Shown here in pieces: positions 43,397 to 56,000 of a stretch of DNA of 64,000 nt. The stretch comes from Tenodera sinensis. Its lineage: Eukaryota > Arthropoda > Insecta > Mantodea > Mantidae. The position numbers were made by a program, and so were the translations under genes. Location: assembly GCA_030765045.1 (NCBI GenBank), contig CM060974.1:53704339-53768338 (forward strand), written 5' to 3'. The notes under the pieces are model-generated. The model worked only from the letters and a program-made list of their open reading frames with translations. It did no database searches and was not told where the DNA came from. Each line of letters starts with the position of its first letter. Within the stretch, counting starts at the first letter, position 1.

Positions 43397-44587
43397 TTAA
43401 TGGCTAGTCTTCATCTTTTTCTTCTTTTTCACCTTGGCTGACTTAGGTCCAACGATGTGGAAGTCGCCGTCCTCTGGCGATTCCTCGGAGGTCTGCGAGG
43501 CAGAGGATCCCCTACGACTCGCAGAGCGAGAGCGGGATCTCTGAGAGGACGTGAGACTGCTTGCGCGAACTTTATGTCGCGAACGACTGCCATCGATAGG
43601 ATCCTTACCGCTTCCTAACGGCTTGGAAACTGTGGTCTGCACGGCGGAAGATGTTTTAGACACTGGACTTTTGCGACTAACTGTTGGGGTGCTCTCTGGC
43701 AGGTCAGTCTGTGTCGAGGCATTTGCAACGGTGACATGTTGCAAGCCGACAGTAGCAACAGGAGGGCGGCGCGCTGCCGACGAATAAGCTAACGTGGTGG
43801 CAGGCTTCAGTTTTCCGAAACGCCGACGCGCTTCTATAAATGTCAGGCGCTCCTTTACCCGCAACTCCTGAATGCTCTTTTCGTCCAAGAACTTAGGACA
43901 CTGACGTGAGCTAGATGGATGGATGGATGGATGGATGGATGGATGGTTACCCCCACAGATGGTTACACACCCACAGCATGGGTCTCGAGTGCAAGCCGTG
44001 TCTTCGTGTGCCGGTAAGCCGCAACGTTCACAAGCTGCAGGATGGTTACACGAGGTCCTGGTATGCCCGAATCTCTGACACTGAAAACAGCGCATGGGAT
44101 TCGGGACATACGGTCGTACTGCAGCACGCTCGTAGCCACAGTAGATGTATTCTGGCAGCTGAGTGCCCTTAAACGTAAGGAATACTGTACGTAAGGCACA
44201 CTCTTTCCCATCCTGTTTCCGAGTTAACCGGTATGCTTGGAAGACTCGCTGATCAGAGAGGCAGGTGACAATTTCTTCGTTGGAGAGATCGTCGGGGCTG
44301 GAAGTGGTTACTACTCCTCTACATGAGTTCAGGGTCTTATGTGGGGCTACCCAGATAGGGTAGGAGTCCAACAAACTCGACTTCAACAGCTTCTGCGACT
44401 GATCTCCATTCATCACCTCGATCAATAACGTGCCATCTCTAAGTCTGGTTGCGTTTTTAGCCGGGCCACAGATCCTATCGACTTCCTTTTTAATATAAAA
44501 CGGGCTAATGTCCTTCATCGTCTTTCCTTCACATTGCAAGGTCAGCACCAAGAAACTGTCAATGAGGGAGGGTTTGCGCGGAGACAT
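43397..44587 (-). CDS. LINE ORF1: nucleic-acid-binding Gag-like protein
   Basis: An intact 396-codon frame from ATG 44587 to the stop at 43397. The N-terminal half carries the RRM-like ORF1 pattern (LIEVMNGDQSQKLLKSSLL, then RLTRKQDGKECALRTVFLTF). Zinc knuckles follow: CFQCQRFGHTRTSC and CERCGLPAHEDTAC are regular. The third, C-VTI-CGGNHPS...QC, is stretched by an in-frame ATGG microsatellite (about 43914-43946) that encodes repeated HPSI. The rest is Ser/Arg/Lys-rich and ends KKKKKMKTSH. By family it binds the element RNA in a ribonucleoprotein. ORF2 starts 12 bases after its stop, which fits termination-reinitiation. Confidence 0.87.
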   Translation of the reverse strand: MSPRKPSLIDSFLVLTLQCEGKTMKDISPFYIKKEVDRICGPAKNATRLRDGTLLIEVMNGDQSQKLLKSSLLDSYPIWVAPHKTLNSCRGVVTTSSPDDLSNEEIVTCLSDQRVFQAYRLTRKQDGKECALRTVFLTFKGTQLPEYIYCGYERAAVRPYVPNPMRCFQCQRFGHTRTSCNHPAACERCGLPAHEDTACTRDPCCGCVTICGGNHPSIHPSIHPSSSRQCPKFLDEKSIQELRVKERLTFIEARRRFGKLKPATTLAYSSAARRPPVATVGLQHVTVANASTQTDLPESTPTVSRKSPVSKTSSAVQTTVSKPLGSGKDPIDGSRSRHKVRASSLTSSQRSRSRSASRRGSSASQTSEESPEDGDFHIVGPKSAKVKKKKKMKTSH

Positions 44588-45550
44588 GATTGGTTTGGAC
44601 CCCCATCCGAACCGTCGGCGTCAGCGTGCCATCCGGGGGTCAAAGGATAAAAGACACCAAAATCTCCACGGTCTGTGCCGCCATGGAGACTCCTCCATGA
44701 CTGATCTCAAAGCGTACTTCAGAGGGGCTACCCTCCGATCTCCACTGCTTGTCCGCATGGGTAAACCGTTCACCACGTGACACTCTGGTTTTATGCCCCC
44801 ACCACAGGAATAACCGCCTGTGGCTCCCCGCTTTGGCACACGCTACCTCAACGGAGTCAGCGTGGATTCAGGGGACTTCGGGTTGATTACATCGGGGTTC
44901 CGTCAGCGGTAACACGTCCGGCCGGTGATACTAACCCGACGGTACGCGGCCGTGGGGAGATTAACACCGGCCGTGCCCTCAAGGAACTACGTGGGTGTAC
45001 ATGACGTGTGGACGGGCTCCGCACCTAAAGCTACACATGGGGGCAGTGTGAAGGGTCCGCACAACCTTCGCGCCTGAGACCTCCGAAGAGCACACAAGTC
45101 GGAGCCCGCGCCGAAAACCGTGGGACAGGACCACGGAGATAGGAAAGATCCCTGCTGGTGAGACAGGAGTTATAAATCTAGGAACTTACAAACTAATAAT
45201 CAGAATAAACCTAGAAGAGGAAGAGGGTGATATAAAAAGCAACATAAAACGCTGCACGTGGCACAGTTAATGAATATGAAGGGGTGAAATGAGGGTGAGT
45301 AGCTCGGGGCCCCGGGTGCGCAAAACCCGGACCTACCGTAGTAGGTTCCCCTGGGGGAGTTTGATTTCGGAGTCCTCTTCTCCTAGATGAGTCGTCGACC
45401 AAGACTAACGAGCCTCATCTATCCGTTGGAATGTTCTTAGCTTCCCCTCACCTCTTGCCTACCAGTGGTCACAAAGACACACTTAGTAGGCCGTCTGGAT
45501 CGGGTACTGAGTCCCTCCGCCACGGCAAGGCGACACTCCTTCAGAGGGGT
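44588..45550 (-). promoter_or_regulatory. LINE 5' untranslated region
   Basis: About 960 bp of G+C-rich sequence (strikingly so against the flanks) up to the target duplication. Elements of this group have internal promoters, so one is expected here; I cannot point to the elements. The frames inside are short and unconserved. Confidence 0.65.
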
Positions 45551-45870
45551 GTAATATGCAGCATCTCTATTTTAAACATACAGAAAATTGTGTATTTATT
45601 TGTAGAAGAGTGAGTAGAGAAAGAGATATGAATGTGTCACCTAAAAGTGAGAGGAGAAAACAGTGTGAATGTAATAGCATTTATATTTCAAACATATAGA
45701 ACATGGTATGACTTATTTTAAAAGTGCGAATAAAAATGTTTCTTGGTGCAAAATCACGTTTTTTATGGAAAATTGTTTATAAAAGAGTAGAGAAAGAGAA
45801 CTAAATGTGTTACCTAAAGTGAGTAGAGAAAACACTGTGAAGGTAATATGCATGTATACAAAAATTTAAT
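45551..45870. repeat. minisatellite, right part
   Basis: Resumes with the duplicated GTAATATGCA. It carries the same words as the left part (CATACAGAAAATTGTGTATT, GAGTGAGTAGAGAAAGAG). Confidence 0.8.
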
Positions 45871-46091
45871 TAAATCTTTAGAATCGTTTCTGAAATACCG
45901 GGAATATATATACAAGAATTGCGCAGTAGAAGCGGGAATAAAATATGTTATTTTTTATGCAAAATCGCGTTTTTTCGGGAATTACACCTATATAGCTGAA
46001 CTTAAAAAGCAAAAACCTATCTGAATACAAAATTTGATCGAAATCGTTAGAGCAGTTTTCAAGTTGCGCGGAATATATATGGGGTATTTAT
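45871..46091. other. repeat-tail-like sequence
   Basis: TTTAGAATCGTTTCTGAAAT and GATCGAAATCGTTAGAGCAG look like tails of dispersed insect elements. Copy number cannot be judged from one window. Confidence 0.35.
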
Positions 46092-46182
46092 ATCTGATGT
46101 GAGATTCCCTTGTGGTCTAACTGGGAGAAGTACAATACAGCTGGGGAATTTTATGTCATACTGGCAAGTTGGCCATGAAGTG
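46092..46182 (+). mobile_element. SINE-B fragment
   Basis: TCTGATGTGAGATTCCCTTG, GGTCTAACTGGGAGAAGTAC and GTCATACTGGCAAGTTGGCC align to 17610-17695. Confidence 0.7.
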
Positions 46183-47194
46183 GCAATAAAAGAATCTTTA
46201 CGTAAGTGGCAGATTGAGGAGGGAGGATTTTCTTCAAAATCGTGCATTATATATCTGCATGATGGGAAACCTTGATATTAAATTTTATATTTATCAGAAT
46301 TTCATTTTTGAGGTATGCTTGCTCTGCCTCTCTAATTACCTTTTAAATATTTATTGCATTCATGGGACTTAAATATATATTTCCATTTAAATCTTGATAG
46401 TGAATGTTAGTGTGGAATATGATACTCACTCTAGCTGTATAGCAGAGTCAATAAATCTCTGGTTTGTATTTGATCCATTACTGTATAAGGGTATAAAACT
46501 CTCCACAGTATCTGTGGACTCAATCATGCAACAAATTTTAACATGTAATTTGATGGATTATTACAGGGGTTGGCAAATATGTACCAGCTGATGATATGAT
46601 GTAATATCACTGTCAGGGGCAAGCAATACGTCGCCCTGTTTCAACCCTCCCTCCTTCACTTAACAGGCATTCAAATAAAAACAAGCAATAGTGGACACCA
46701 CATCGATAGACATGGCTGTTTCAAAACCATGAAAACACAAAGGAATGTTTCTATTCCAAGAGAGAGAAGAACAACATTTTTGCTGTGCCAAAGGTGAAAA
46801 TAGTACATATCTGTGTGAGTTTAAAAGTTTTTATTGGTGTTTACATGTCAAACATTAAATTACATTATGAACATCGTCACGAAGGCTACAACCAAGTCAC
46901 AAGTATGAAATCTTAAGGCACTTTTTATTACAATATTATAAAATGAATCTTCGTCCATATAAGCAACAACAAAGTTTAAGTATTCAATAAAGCTTTGTCG
47001 TCTAGTAAAGAGGTTGATTACAACATACCGACACTAAGTAAGACCTCAAAGGTCATTGTGTAAAACAGCAGTTACAAATTGAGGTGTTGAATTTAGAAGC
47101 ACAATTACAAAACAAGGCTGGTTTACTTTTATGTAGAGAACTTGATGACCATATTTCCATCTTTCCATTCATTTGCTGCGCATATTGATACTGT

Positions 47195-47235
<41 letters not shown>

Positions 47236-49130
47236 TGTGTGTTTGTGTGTGTGTGTGAGACCAATTTTGTTCTAAACCTAAGATTGTAAAATCTAGAAGC
47301 ATATCACAATTGACAGATGAAAACCTATGTGCTCTATTGTATGTCAGTAGTTATGAATTAAACTTAGATGTATGTGAAACCGTAAAACTTGAGGAAGTAA
47401 GGAATACTTTGATGAAAAATAAATATTAAAGCTCTCTCAGTCAGTGTATATGTATTCAGCATGTAAAAAATCAAACATGTGTTAGACAAGTTCCTTTAAA
47501 GCACCACTGCAGTTTTCAAACCCCCTCCTTCGCGCTGTACATCATGTGCATGCTGGGCTGCATTCCCTAACACCACAAGTCACGCAATAAAAGATGACCA
47601 ATTTTCTGACTCCTGGATTATTATATTTTCATTAGCATCAGTTCAAGAACATATTTGCTACAATATAAATGTGATGGTTACATAAGATTTAAAAGTAAAT
47701 GTAACATAAGAAGACTTATAATTGAAAAAGAGTCAAGTCTTACCTTGAAGATTTTACTGGAGGGAAAACCCCATCCTGTAACAGAATAATTCAAATGTAC
47801 GATCATCTACATAGCATTTGTTCAAGCTTCTGCATAACATGATTACGAGATGTGTGGTAAACATCTCAGATTTGATCATGTAATAAAAGGCTTGTAAACA
47901 AACCAAGCAATGTTAAAAGTATTTAACTGTTTGGTTTAGAGAACATAAAACTGGCAAAAGGAATGTTAAATAATCAGAATATATGGTTCAATTAGTCAAG
48001 CATTGACGAAAATTAAGACAGAAATGCTTGAGATGCAGGGAATACAGCTGCAAGCCACAGAAGAGTAACAAACTGACTTCACAGCCTGAGAGTCAAGGTG
48101 TGGACATACTGGGACTTGTAAACAAGAATTTTAGAAGCTTAATTTTACATCAAAAATTTAAGAGCTGATGGATTCCAACTTATAATTGTAACAAAATTAA
48201 TAATAATAGTTGTGATGATTATCATAATTACTATAATAACAATAAAGCAATAAATTTAAATGTGGTTTCATTATACAGGAATTGTTTACAATACAGTCTA
48301 ATCTGAATATATTTTATAGGAACATGGTATTACATTTAAAATGAAGGAAATTGGTAGTGTAAAAGTGAGAATGTGTATTCTTTTTTATATATTCACACAT
48401 AAAGATGCAGTGTGTATCTAAATTGCTGCAATGCTCTTTAAGAGGTGACCCCTAGAATCCAATGAACATATGTCACACAATGCATTGTTACCGAGTTACA
48501 CTAGACCTCCAGCCTCATTAAAAATATTGAAAACGTGTTGTCTAAAATCTGATCATCATGCAAACTGCAGTGTGCTGGTATGTTGGCATAGCAAATTGCT
48601 ATGGGCACTGTATTCCTCAAGAAGGTTAAGTACATTGCTATGTTGAGGTAGCACATAAGGGCTGTTAACCTAACACCATCACACCACACATTGATGGCAT
48701 ACCCTTCATTTGGCATATTTACCTCACCTAACATAGTGCTATATTCAACAAAGACTGAACCAAATTAGTGCAATGGTGCTTTAAAGGAACCCATGGTTCA
48801 CAGGTTTGAAGTTACCTGACATTCATTTTATCTGGATAATAAACCTCAGAAAAAACCTTATCTGGATAATTTCTCTAATTGAGATATGTACTTGGAACCT
48901 CTTGGATGTGAGGCAAACATGTCACTATCACATTACAGACAGGCTTAGTGTGCCCATGTAAGCAAGTTTATAATGTTAAGCTGCCTTGTCAGTGAACAAA
49001 ACAAATGACACAAACACCAGTATTGTACTGACAATGTAGGAGGCTAAGTCACTGAGCACTTTGCAGGTGATAACATGAATTACCATAGACTTTCCACTTG
49101 TATATTCCTCACTGTCTACACATTACTCCA
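46183..49130. other. 2.9 kb without recognised genes
   Basis: AT-rich; no supported exon or repeat copy apart from the GT repeat. The 77-codon minus-strand frame at 48501-48734 shows no family signature. Confidence 0.5.
47192..47257. repeat. (GT)n microsatellite
   Basis: About 66 bp of GT repeat with a few GCGC and TT interruptions. Confidence 0.95.
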
Positions 49131-52100
49131 TGACAGGTCCACAGTGGTAGCTAGTACTGAGAGAGTTACACACACAGCAGCAAGTATCTAGTACATGTTC
49201 TTCTAGGACAGGTCCACATGGGTAGCTAGTACTGAGTTACACACACAGCAGCAAGTATCCAGTACATGTTCCTCTAGGCCAGGTGCACATGGGTAGCTAG
49301 TACGGAGTCAAATACACACACAGCAGCAAATATCCAGTCCATGTTCCTCTAGCGCAGGTCCACATGGGTAGCTAGTACTGCGTCAGTTACACCCACAGCA
49401 GCAAGTATGCAGTACATGTTCCTCTAGGACAGGTCCACATGGGTAGCTAGTACTGACTCAGTTACACACACAGCAGCAAGTATCCAGTACATGTTCTTCT
49501 AGCGCAGGTCCACATGTGTAGCTAGTACTGAGTCAGTTACACACAAAGCAACAAGTATGCAGTACATGTTCCTCTAGGGCAGGTCCACATGGGTAGCTAG
49601 TACTGAGTCAGTTACACACACAGCAGGAAGTATGCAGTACATGTTCCCCTAGGACACGTCCACATGGGTAGTTAGTACTGAGTCAGTTACACACACAGCA
49701 GCAAGTATACAGTACATGTTCTTCTAGGGCAGGTCCACATGGGTAGCAAGTACTGAGTCAGTTACACACACAGCAGCAAGTATCCAGTACATGTTCCTCT
49801 AGGACTGGTCCACATTGCTACCTAGTACTGAGTCAGTTACACACACAACAGCAAGTATCCAGTACATGTTCCTCTAGGACAGGTGCACATGGGTAGCTAG
49901 TACGGAGTCAGTTACACACACAGCAGCATGTATCCAGTACATGTTCCTCTAGCGCAGGTCCACATAGGTAGCTGGTACTGTGTCAGTTACACACACAGCA
50001 GCAAGTATCCAGTACATGTTCCTCTAGGACAGGTCCACATGGGTAGCTAGTACTGACTCAGTTACACACACAGCAGCAAGTATCCAGTACATGTTCTTCT
50101 AGCGCAGGTCCACATGTGTAGCTAGTACTGAGTCAGTTACACACAAAGCAACAAGTATGCAGTACATGTTCCTCTAGGGCAGGTCCACATGGGTAGCTAG
50201 TACTGAGTCAGTTACACACAAAGCAACAGGTATGCAGTACATGTTCCCCTAGGGCAGGTCTACATGGGTAGCTAGTACTGAGTCAGTTATACATACAGCA
50301 GGAAGCATTCAGTGCATGTTGCTCTAGTGCAGGCCCACATGGGTAGGTAGTACTGAGTCAGTTACACACACAGCAGCAAGTATCCAGTACATGTTCTTCT
50401 AGCACAGGTCCACAAAGGTAGCTAGTACTGAGTCAGTTACACACAAAGCAACAGGTATGCAGTACATGTTCCCCTAGGGCAGGTCTACATGGGTAGCTAG
50501 TACTGAGTCAGTTATACATACAGCAGGAAGCATTCAGTGCATGTTGCTCTAGTGCAGGTCCACATGGGTAGGTAGTACTGAGTAAGTTACACACACAGCA
50601 GCAAGTATACAGTACATGTTCCTCTAGGGCAGGTCTACATGGGTAGCTAGTACTGAGTCAGTTATACACACAGCAGGAAGTATTCAGTGCATGTTGCTCT
50701 AGTGCAGGTGCACATGGGTAGGAAGTACTGAGTAAGTTACACACACAGCAGCAAGTATGCAGTACATGTTCCTCTAGGGCAGGTCCACATGGGTAGCTAG
50801 TACTGAGTCAGTTATACATACAGCAGGAAGCATTCAGTGCATGTTGCTCTAGTGCAGGTCCACATGGGTAGGTAGTACTGAGTCAGTTACACACACAGCA
50901 GGAAGTATGCAGTACATGTTCCCCTAGGACACGTCCACATGGGTAGCTAGTACTGAGTCAGTTACACACACAGCAGCAAGTATACAGTACATGTTCCTCT
51001 AGGACTGGTCCACATGGGTAGTTAGTACTGAGTCAGTTACACACACAGCAGCAAGTATACAGTACATGTTCTTCTACGGCAGGTCCACATGGGTAGCAAG
51101 TACTGAGTCAGTTACACACACAGCAGCAAGTATCCAGTACATGTTCCTCTAGGACTGGTCCACATTGCTACCTAGTACTGAGTCAGTTACACACACAACA
51201 GCAAGTATCCAGTACATGTTCCTCTATGACAGGTGCACATGGGTAGCTAGTACGGAGTCAGTTACACACACAGCAGCATGTATCCAGTACATGTTCCTCT
51301 AGCGCAGGTCCACATAGGTAGCTGGTACTGTGTCAGTTACACACACAGCAGCAAGTATCCAGTCCATGTTCCTCTAGCGCAGGTCCACATAGGTAGCTGG
51401 TACTGTGTCAGTTACACACACAATAGCAAGTATCCAGTACATGTTCCTCTAGGACAGGTCCACATGGGTAGCTAGTACTGTGTCAGTTACACACACAGCA
51501 GCAAGTATCCAGTCCATGTTCCTCTAGCGCAGGTCCACATAGGTAGCTGGTACTGTGTCAGTTACACACACAGCAGCAAGTATCCAGTCCATGTTCCTCT
51601 AGCGCAGGTCCACATAGGTAGCTGGTACTGTGTCAGTTACACACACAGCAGCAAGTATCCAGTCCATGTTCCTCTAGCGCAGGTCCACATAGGTAGCTGG
51701 TACTGTGTCAGTTACACACACAGCAGCATGTATCCAGTACATGTTCCTCTAGGACAGGTTCACATGGGTAGCTAGTACGGAGTGAGTTACACACACAGCA
51801 GCAAGTATCCAGTACATGTTCCTCTAGGACAGGTGCACATGGGTAGCTAGTACGGAGTCAGTTACACACACAGCAGCATGTATCCAGTACATGTTCCTCT
51901 AGCGCAGGTCCACATACGTAGCTGGTACTGTGTCAGTTACACACACAGCAGCAAGTATCCAGTACATGTTCCTCTAGGACAGGTCCACATGGGTAGCTAG
52001 TACTGACTCAGTTACACACACAGCAGCAAGTATCCAGTACATGTTCTTCTAGCGCAGGTCCACATGTGTAGCTAGTACTGAGTCAGTTACACACAAAGCA

Positions 52101-54774
52101 ACAAGTATGCAGTACATGTTCCTCTAGGGCAGGTCCACATGGGTAGCTAGTACTGAGTCAGTTACACACAAAGCAACAGGTATGCAGTACATGTTCCCCT
52201 AGGGCAGGTCTACATGGGTAGCTAGTACTGAGTCAGTTATACATACAGCAGGAAGCATTCAGTGCATGTTGCTCTAGTGCAGGCCCACATGGGTAGGTAG
52301 TACTGAGTCAGTTACACACACAGCAGCAAGTATGCAGTACATGTTCTTCTAGCACAGGTCCACAAAGGTAGCTAGTACTGAGTCAGTTACACACAAAGCA
52401 ACAGGTATGCAGTACATGTTCCCCTAGGGCAGGTCTACATGGGTAGCTAGTACTGAGTCAGTTATACATACAGCAGGAAGCATTCAGTGCATGTTGCTCT
52501 AGTGCAGGCCCACATGGGTAGGTAGTACTGAGTCAGTTACACACACAGCAGCAAGTATCCAGTACATGTTCTTCTAGCACAGGTCCACAAAGGTAGCTAG
52601 TACTGAGTCAGTTACACACAAAGCAACAGGTATGCAGTACATGTTCCCCTAGGGCAGGTCTACATGGGTAGCTAGTACTGAGTCAGTTATACATACAGCA
52701 GGAAGCATTCAGTGCATGTTGCTCTAGTGCAGGTCCACATGGGTAGGTAGTACTGAGTCAGTTATACACACAGCAGCAAGTATCCAGTACATGTTCTTCT
52801 AGCACAGGTCCACAAAGGTAGCTAGTACTGAGTCAGTTACACACACAGCAGCAAGTATACAGTACATGTTCCCCTAGGGCAGGTCTACATGGGTAGCTAG
52901 TACTGAGTCAGTTATACATACAGCAGGAAGCATTCAGTGCATGTTGCTCTAGTGCAGGTCCACATGGGTAGGTAGTACTGAGTCAGTTATACATACAGCA
53001 GGAAGCATTCAGTGCATGTTGCTCTAGTGCAGGTCCACATGGGTAGGTAGTACTGAGTCAGTTATACACACAGCAGCAAGTATCCAGTACATGTTCTTCT
53101 AGCACAGGTCCACAAAGGTAGCTAGTACTGAGTCAGTTATACACACAGCAGCAAGTATACAGTACATGTTCCCCTAGGGCAGGTCTACATGGGTAGATAG
53201 TACTGAGTCAGTTATACATACAGCAGGAAGCATTCAGTGCATGTTGCTCTAGTGCAGGTCCACATGGGTAGGTAGTACTGAGTCAGTTATACATACAGCA
53301 GCAAGTATGCAGTACATGTTCCTCTAGGACTGGTCCACATGGGTAGCTAGTACTGAGTCAGTTATACATACAGCAGGAAGCATTCAGTGCATGTTGCTCT
53401 AGTGCAGGTCCACATGGGTAGGTAGTACTGAGTAAGTTACACACACAGCAGCAAGTATACAGTACATGTTCCCCTAGGGCAGGTCTACATGGGTAGCTAG
53501 TACTGAGTCAGTTATACACACAGCAGCAAGTATACAGTACATGTTCCCCTAGGGCAGGTCTATATGGGTAGCTAGTACTGAGTCAGTTATACATACAGCA
53601 GGAAGCATTCAGTGCATGTTGCTCTAGTGCAGGTCCACATGGGTAGGTAGTACTGAGTAAGTTACACACACAGCAGCAAGTATACAGTACATGTTCCCCT
53701 AGGGCAGGTCTACATGGGTAGCTAGTACTGAGTCAGTTATACATACAGCAGGAAGCATTCAGTGCATGTTGCTCTAGTGCAGGTCCACATGGGTAGCTAG
53801 TACTGAGTCAGTTACACACACAGCAGGAAGTATGCAGTACATGTTCCCCTAGGACACGTCCACATGGGTAGCTAGTACTGAGTCAGTTACACACACAGCA
53901 GGAAGTATGCAGTATATGTTCCTCTAGGACACGTCCACATGGGTAGCTAGTACTGAGTCAGTTACACACACAGCAGCAAGTATACAGTACATGTTCCTCT
54001 AGGACTGGTCCACATGGGTAGTTAGTACTGAGTCAGTTACACACACAGCAGCAAGTATACAGTACATGTTCTTCTAGGGCAGGTCCACATGGGTAGCAAG
54101 TACTGAGTCAGTTACACACACAGCAGCAAGTATCCAGTACATGTTCCTCTAGGACTGGTCCACATTGCTACCTAGTACTGAGTCAGTTACACACACAACA
54201 GCAAGTATCCAGTACATGTTCCTCTAGGACAGGTGCACATGGGTAGCTAGTACGGAGTCAGTTACACACACAGCAGCATGTATCCAGTACATGTTCCTCT
54301 AGCGCAGGTCCACATAGGTAGCTGGTACTGTGTCAGTTACACACACAGCAGCAAGTATCCAGTCCATGTTCCTCTAGCGCAGGTCCACATAGGTAGCTGG
54401 TACTGTGTCAGTTACACACACAGCAGCAAGTATCCAGTACATGTTCCTCTAGGACAGGTCCACATGGGTAGCTAGTACTGTGTCAGTTACACACACAGCA
54501 GCAAGTATCCAGTCCATGTTCCTCTAGCGCAGGTCCACATAGGTAGCTGGTACTGTGTCAGTTACACACACAGCAGCAAGTATCCAGTCCATGTTCCTCT
54601 AGCGCAGGTCCACATAGGTAGCTGGTACTGTGTCAGTTACACACACAGCAGCATGTATCCAGTACATGTTCCTCTAGGTCAGGTTCACATGGGTAGCTAG
54701 TACGGAGTGAGTTACACACACAGCAGCAAGTATCCAGTACATGTTTCTCTAGTGCAGGTCCACATGGGTAGCTA

Positions 54775-54992
54775 TACTGCTCGCAAAAGTTAAAGGCATG
54801 TGAACGCTGGCCAATGCGCAAGCAGAGCGCTGTTGCCAAGCGTAGTGCGTGTATCTGCAGAGGGTCTGTACATAAGGTTGTGTGAGATGCATGCACCACA
54901 TTCGCCCGCTCTGGTAGGAGGGGCAAGCGTTGTATTTGCTGGAGTCCGCAGTATGCCCCACCTCCATTTGCCTTTAAGTCTTGTGAAGATTA
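54775..54992 (+). mobile_element. MITE family 1 in the satellite, copy a
   Basis: 218 bp, inserted into a GGGTAGCTAGTACTGAG word of a monomer. TA at 54773-54774 and 54993-54994 restores the monomer exactly when one TA and the element are removed. Confidence 0.88.
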
Positions 54993-55536
54993 TAGTACTG
55001 AGTCAGTTACACACACAGCATCAAGTATCCAGTACATGTTCCTCTAGTGCAGGTCCACATGGGTAGCTAGTACTGAGAGAGTTACACACACAGCAGCAAG
55101 TATCCAGTACATGTTCCTCTAGGGCAGGTCCACATGGGTAGCTAGTACTGAGAGAGTTACACACACAGCAGCAATTATCCAGTATATGTTCCTCTAGGGC
55201 AGGTCCACATGGGTAGCTAGTACTGAGAGAGTTACACACACAGCAGCAATTATCCAGTACACATTCCTCTAGTGCAGGTGCACATGGGTAGCTAGTACTG
55301 AGTCAGTTATACACACAGCAGCAAGTATTCAGTGCATGTTGCTCTAGTGCAGGTCCACATGGGTAGCTAGTACTGAGTCAGTTACACACACAGCAGGAAG
55401 TATACAGTACATGTTCCTCTAGGACACGTCCACATGGGTAGTTAGTACTGAGTCAGTTACACACACAGCAGCAAGTATCCAGTACATGTTCCTCTAGGAC
55501 TTGTCCACATTGCTAGCTAGTACTGAGTCAGTTATA

Positions 55537-56000
55537 GGTCGCGCGTTACTTCTTGACGAATGAAAATTTTATATGAAAGGTTGAATGCGACTCTCTACTC
55601 AGCTTTTGCGGGAACGAGAGAGAGGAGGTACAGTCTGCAGTGAGATGACGCGCATGCTTCTGAGCTGAAGTAGTACAACACTACAAATCAATTTATGACA
55701 CTTGCAGTAATATCAGTCACACGTATTATACACTATACCTCTATAACTGTTTCCACTTAACTTTCTTGCATTTATTCTATTCCCGACATCTCTCCCTCGT
55801 CTGAATTGCTATTTTCGTTGCATGCATACATACATCCGTACCGCACAAAACTTCTGCAGTCGACTGTATGCACAAACACGACAGAGGAAAACAGAGGTGT
55901 CTGTTATCGTAGCATAAACATTTGCTGACCTGTTTATTAAGGGTAGGCTCACTCATTGGATTTCTGCTCAAGGTCATTCGTCAAGAACGAACGCGCAACC
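55537..56000. mobile_element. MITE family 2 in the satellite, copy a
   Basis: 464 bp with about 27-bp inverted ends: GGTCGCGCGTTACTTCTTGA against the reverse complement GGTTGCGCGTTCGTTCTTGA, continuing CGAATGA. TATA at 55533-55536 and 56001-56004 is the duplicated target (or TA, if the ends begin TAGGT). No transposase; the minus-strand frame inside has no known domain. Confidence 0.88.

Larger units (their letters stand above)
39387..45550 (-). mobile_element. almost complete I-group LINE (RNase H-bearing), 6.2 kb
   Basis: Bounded by exact 10-bp duplications (GTAATATGCA) and lying within a minisatellite that matches on both sides. On the minus strand: about 960 bp 5' untranslated region (45550-44588, G+C-rich), ORF1 (44587-43397), a 12-base gap, ORF2 (43384-39704) and about 300 bp 3' region. 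It ends in a short ATCA/CAAT repeat, not poly-A. Zinc-knuckle ORF1, an endonuclease-RT-RNase H ORF2 and a simple-repeat tail fit the I group of non-LTR retrotransposons. ORF2 has two frameshifts and two in-frame stops, so this copy is dead though nearly full length. Confidence 0.9.
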
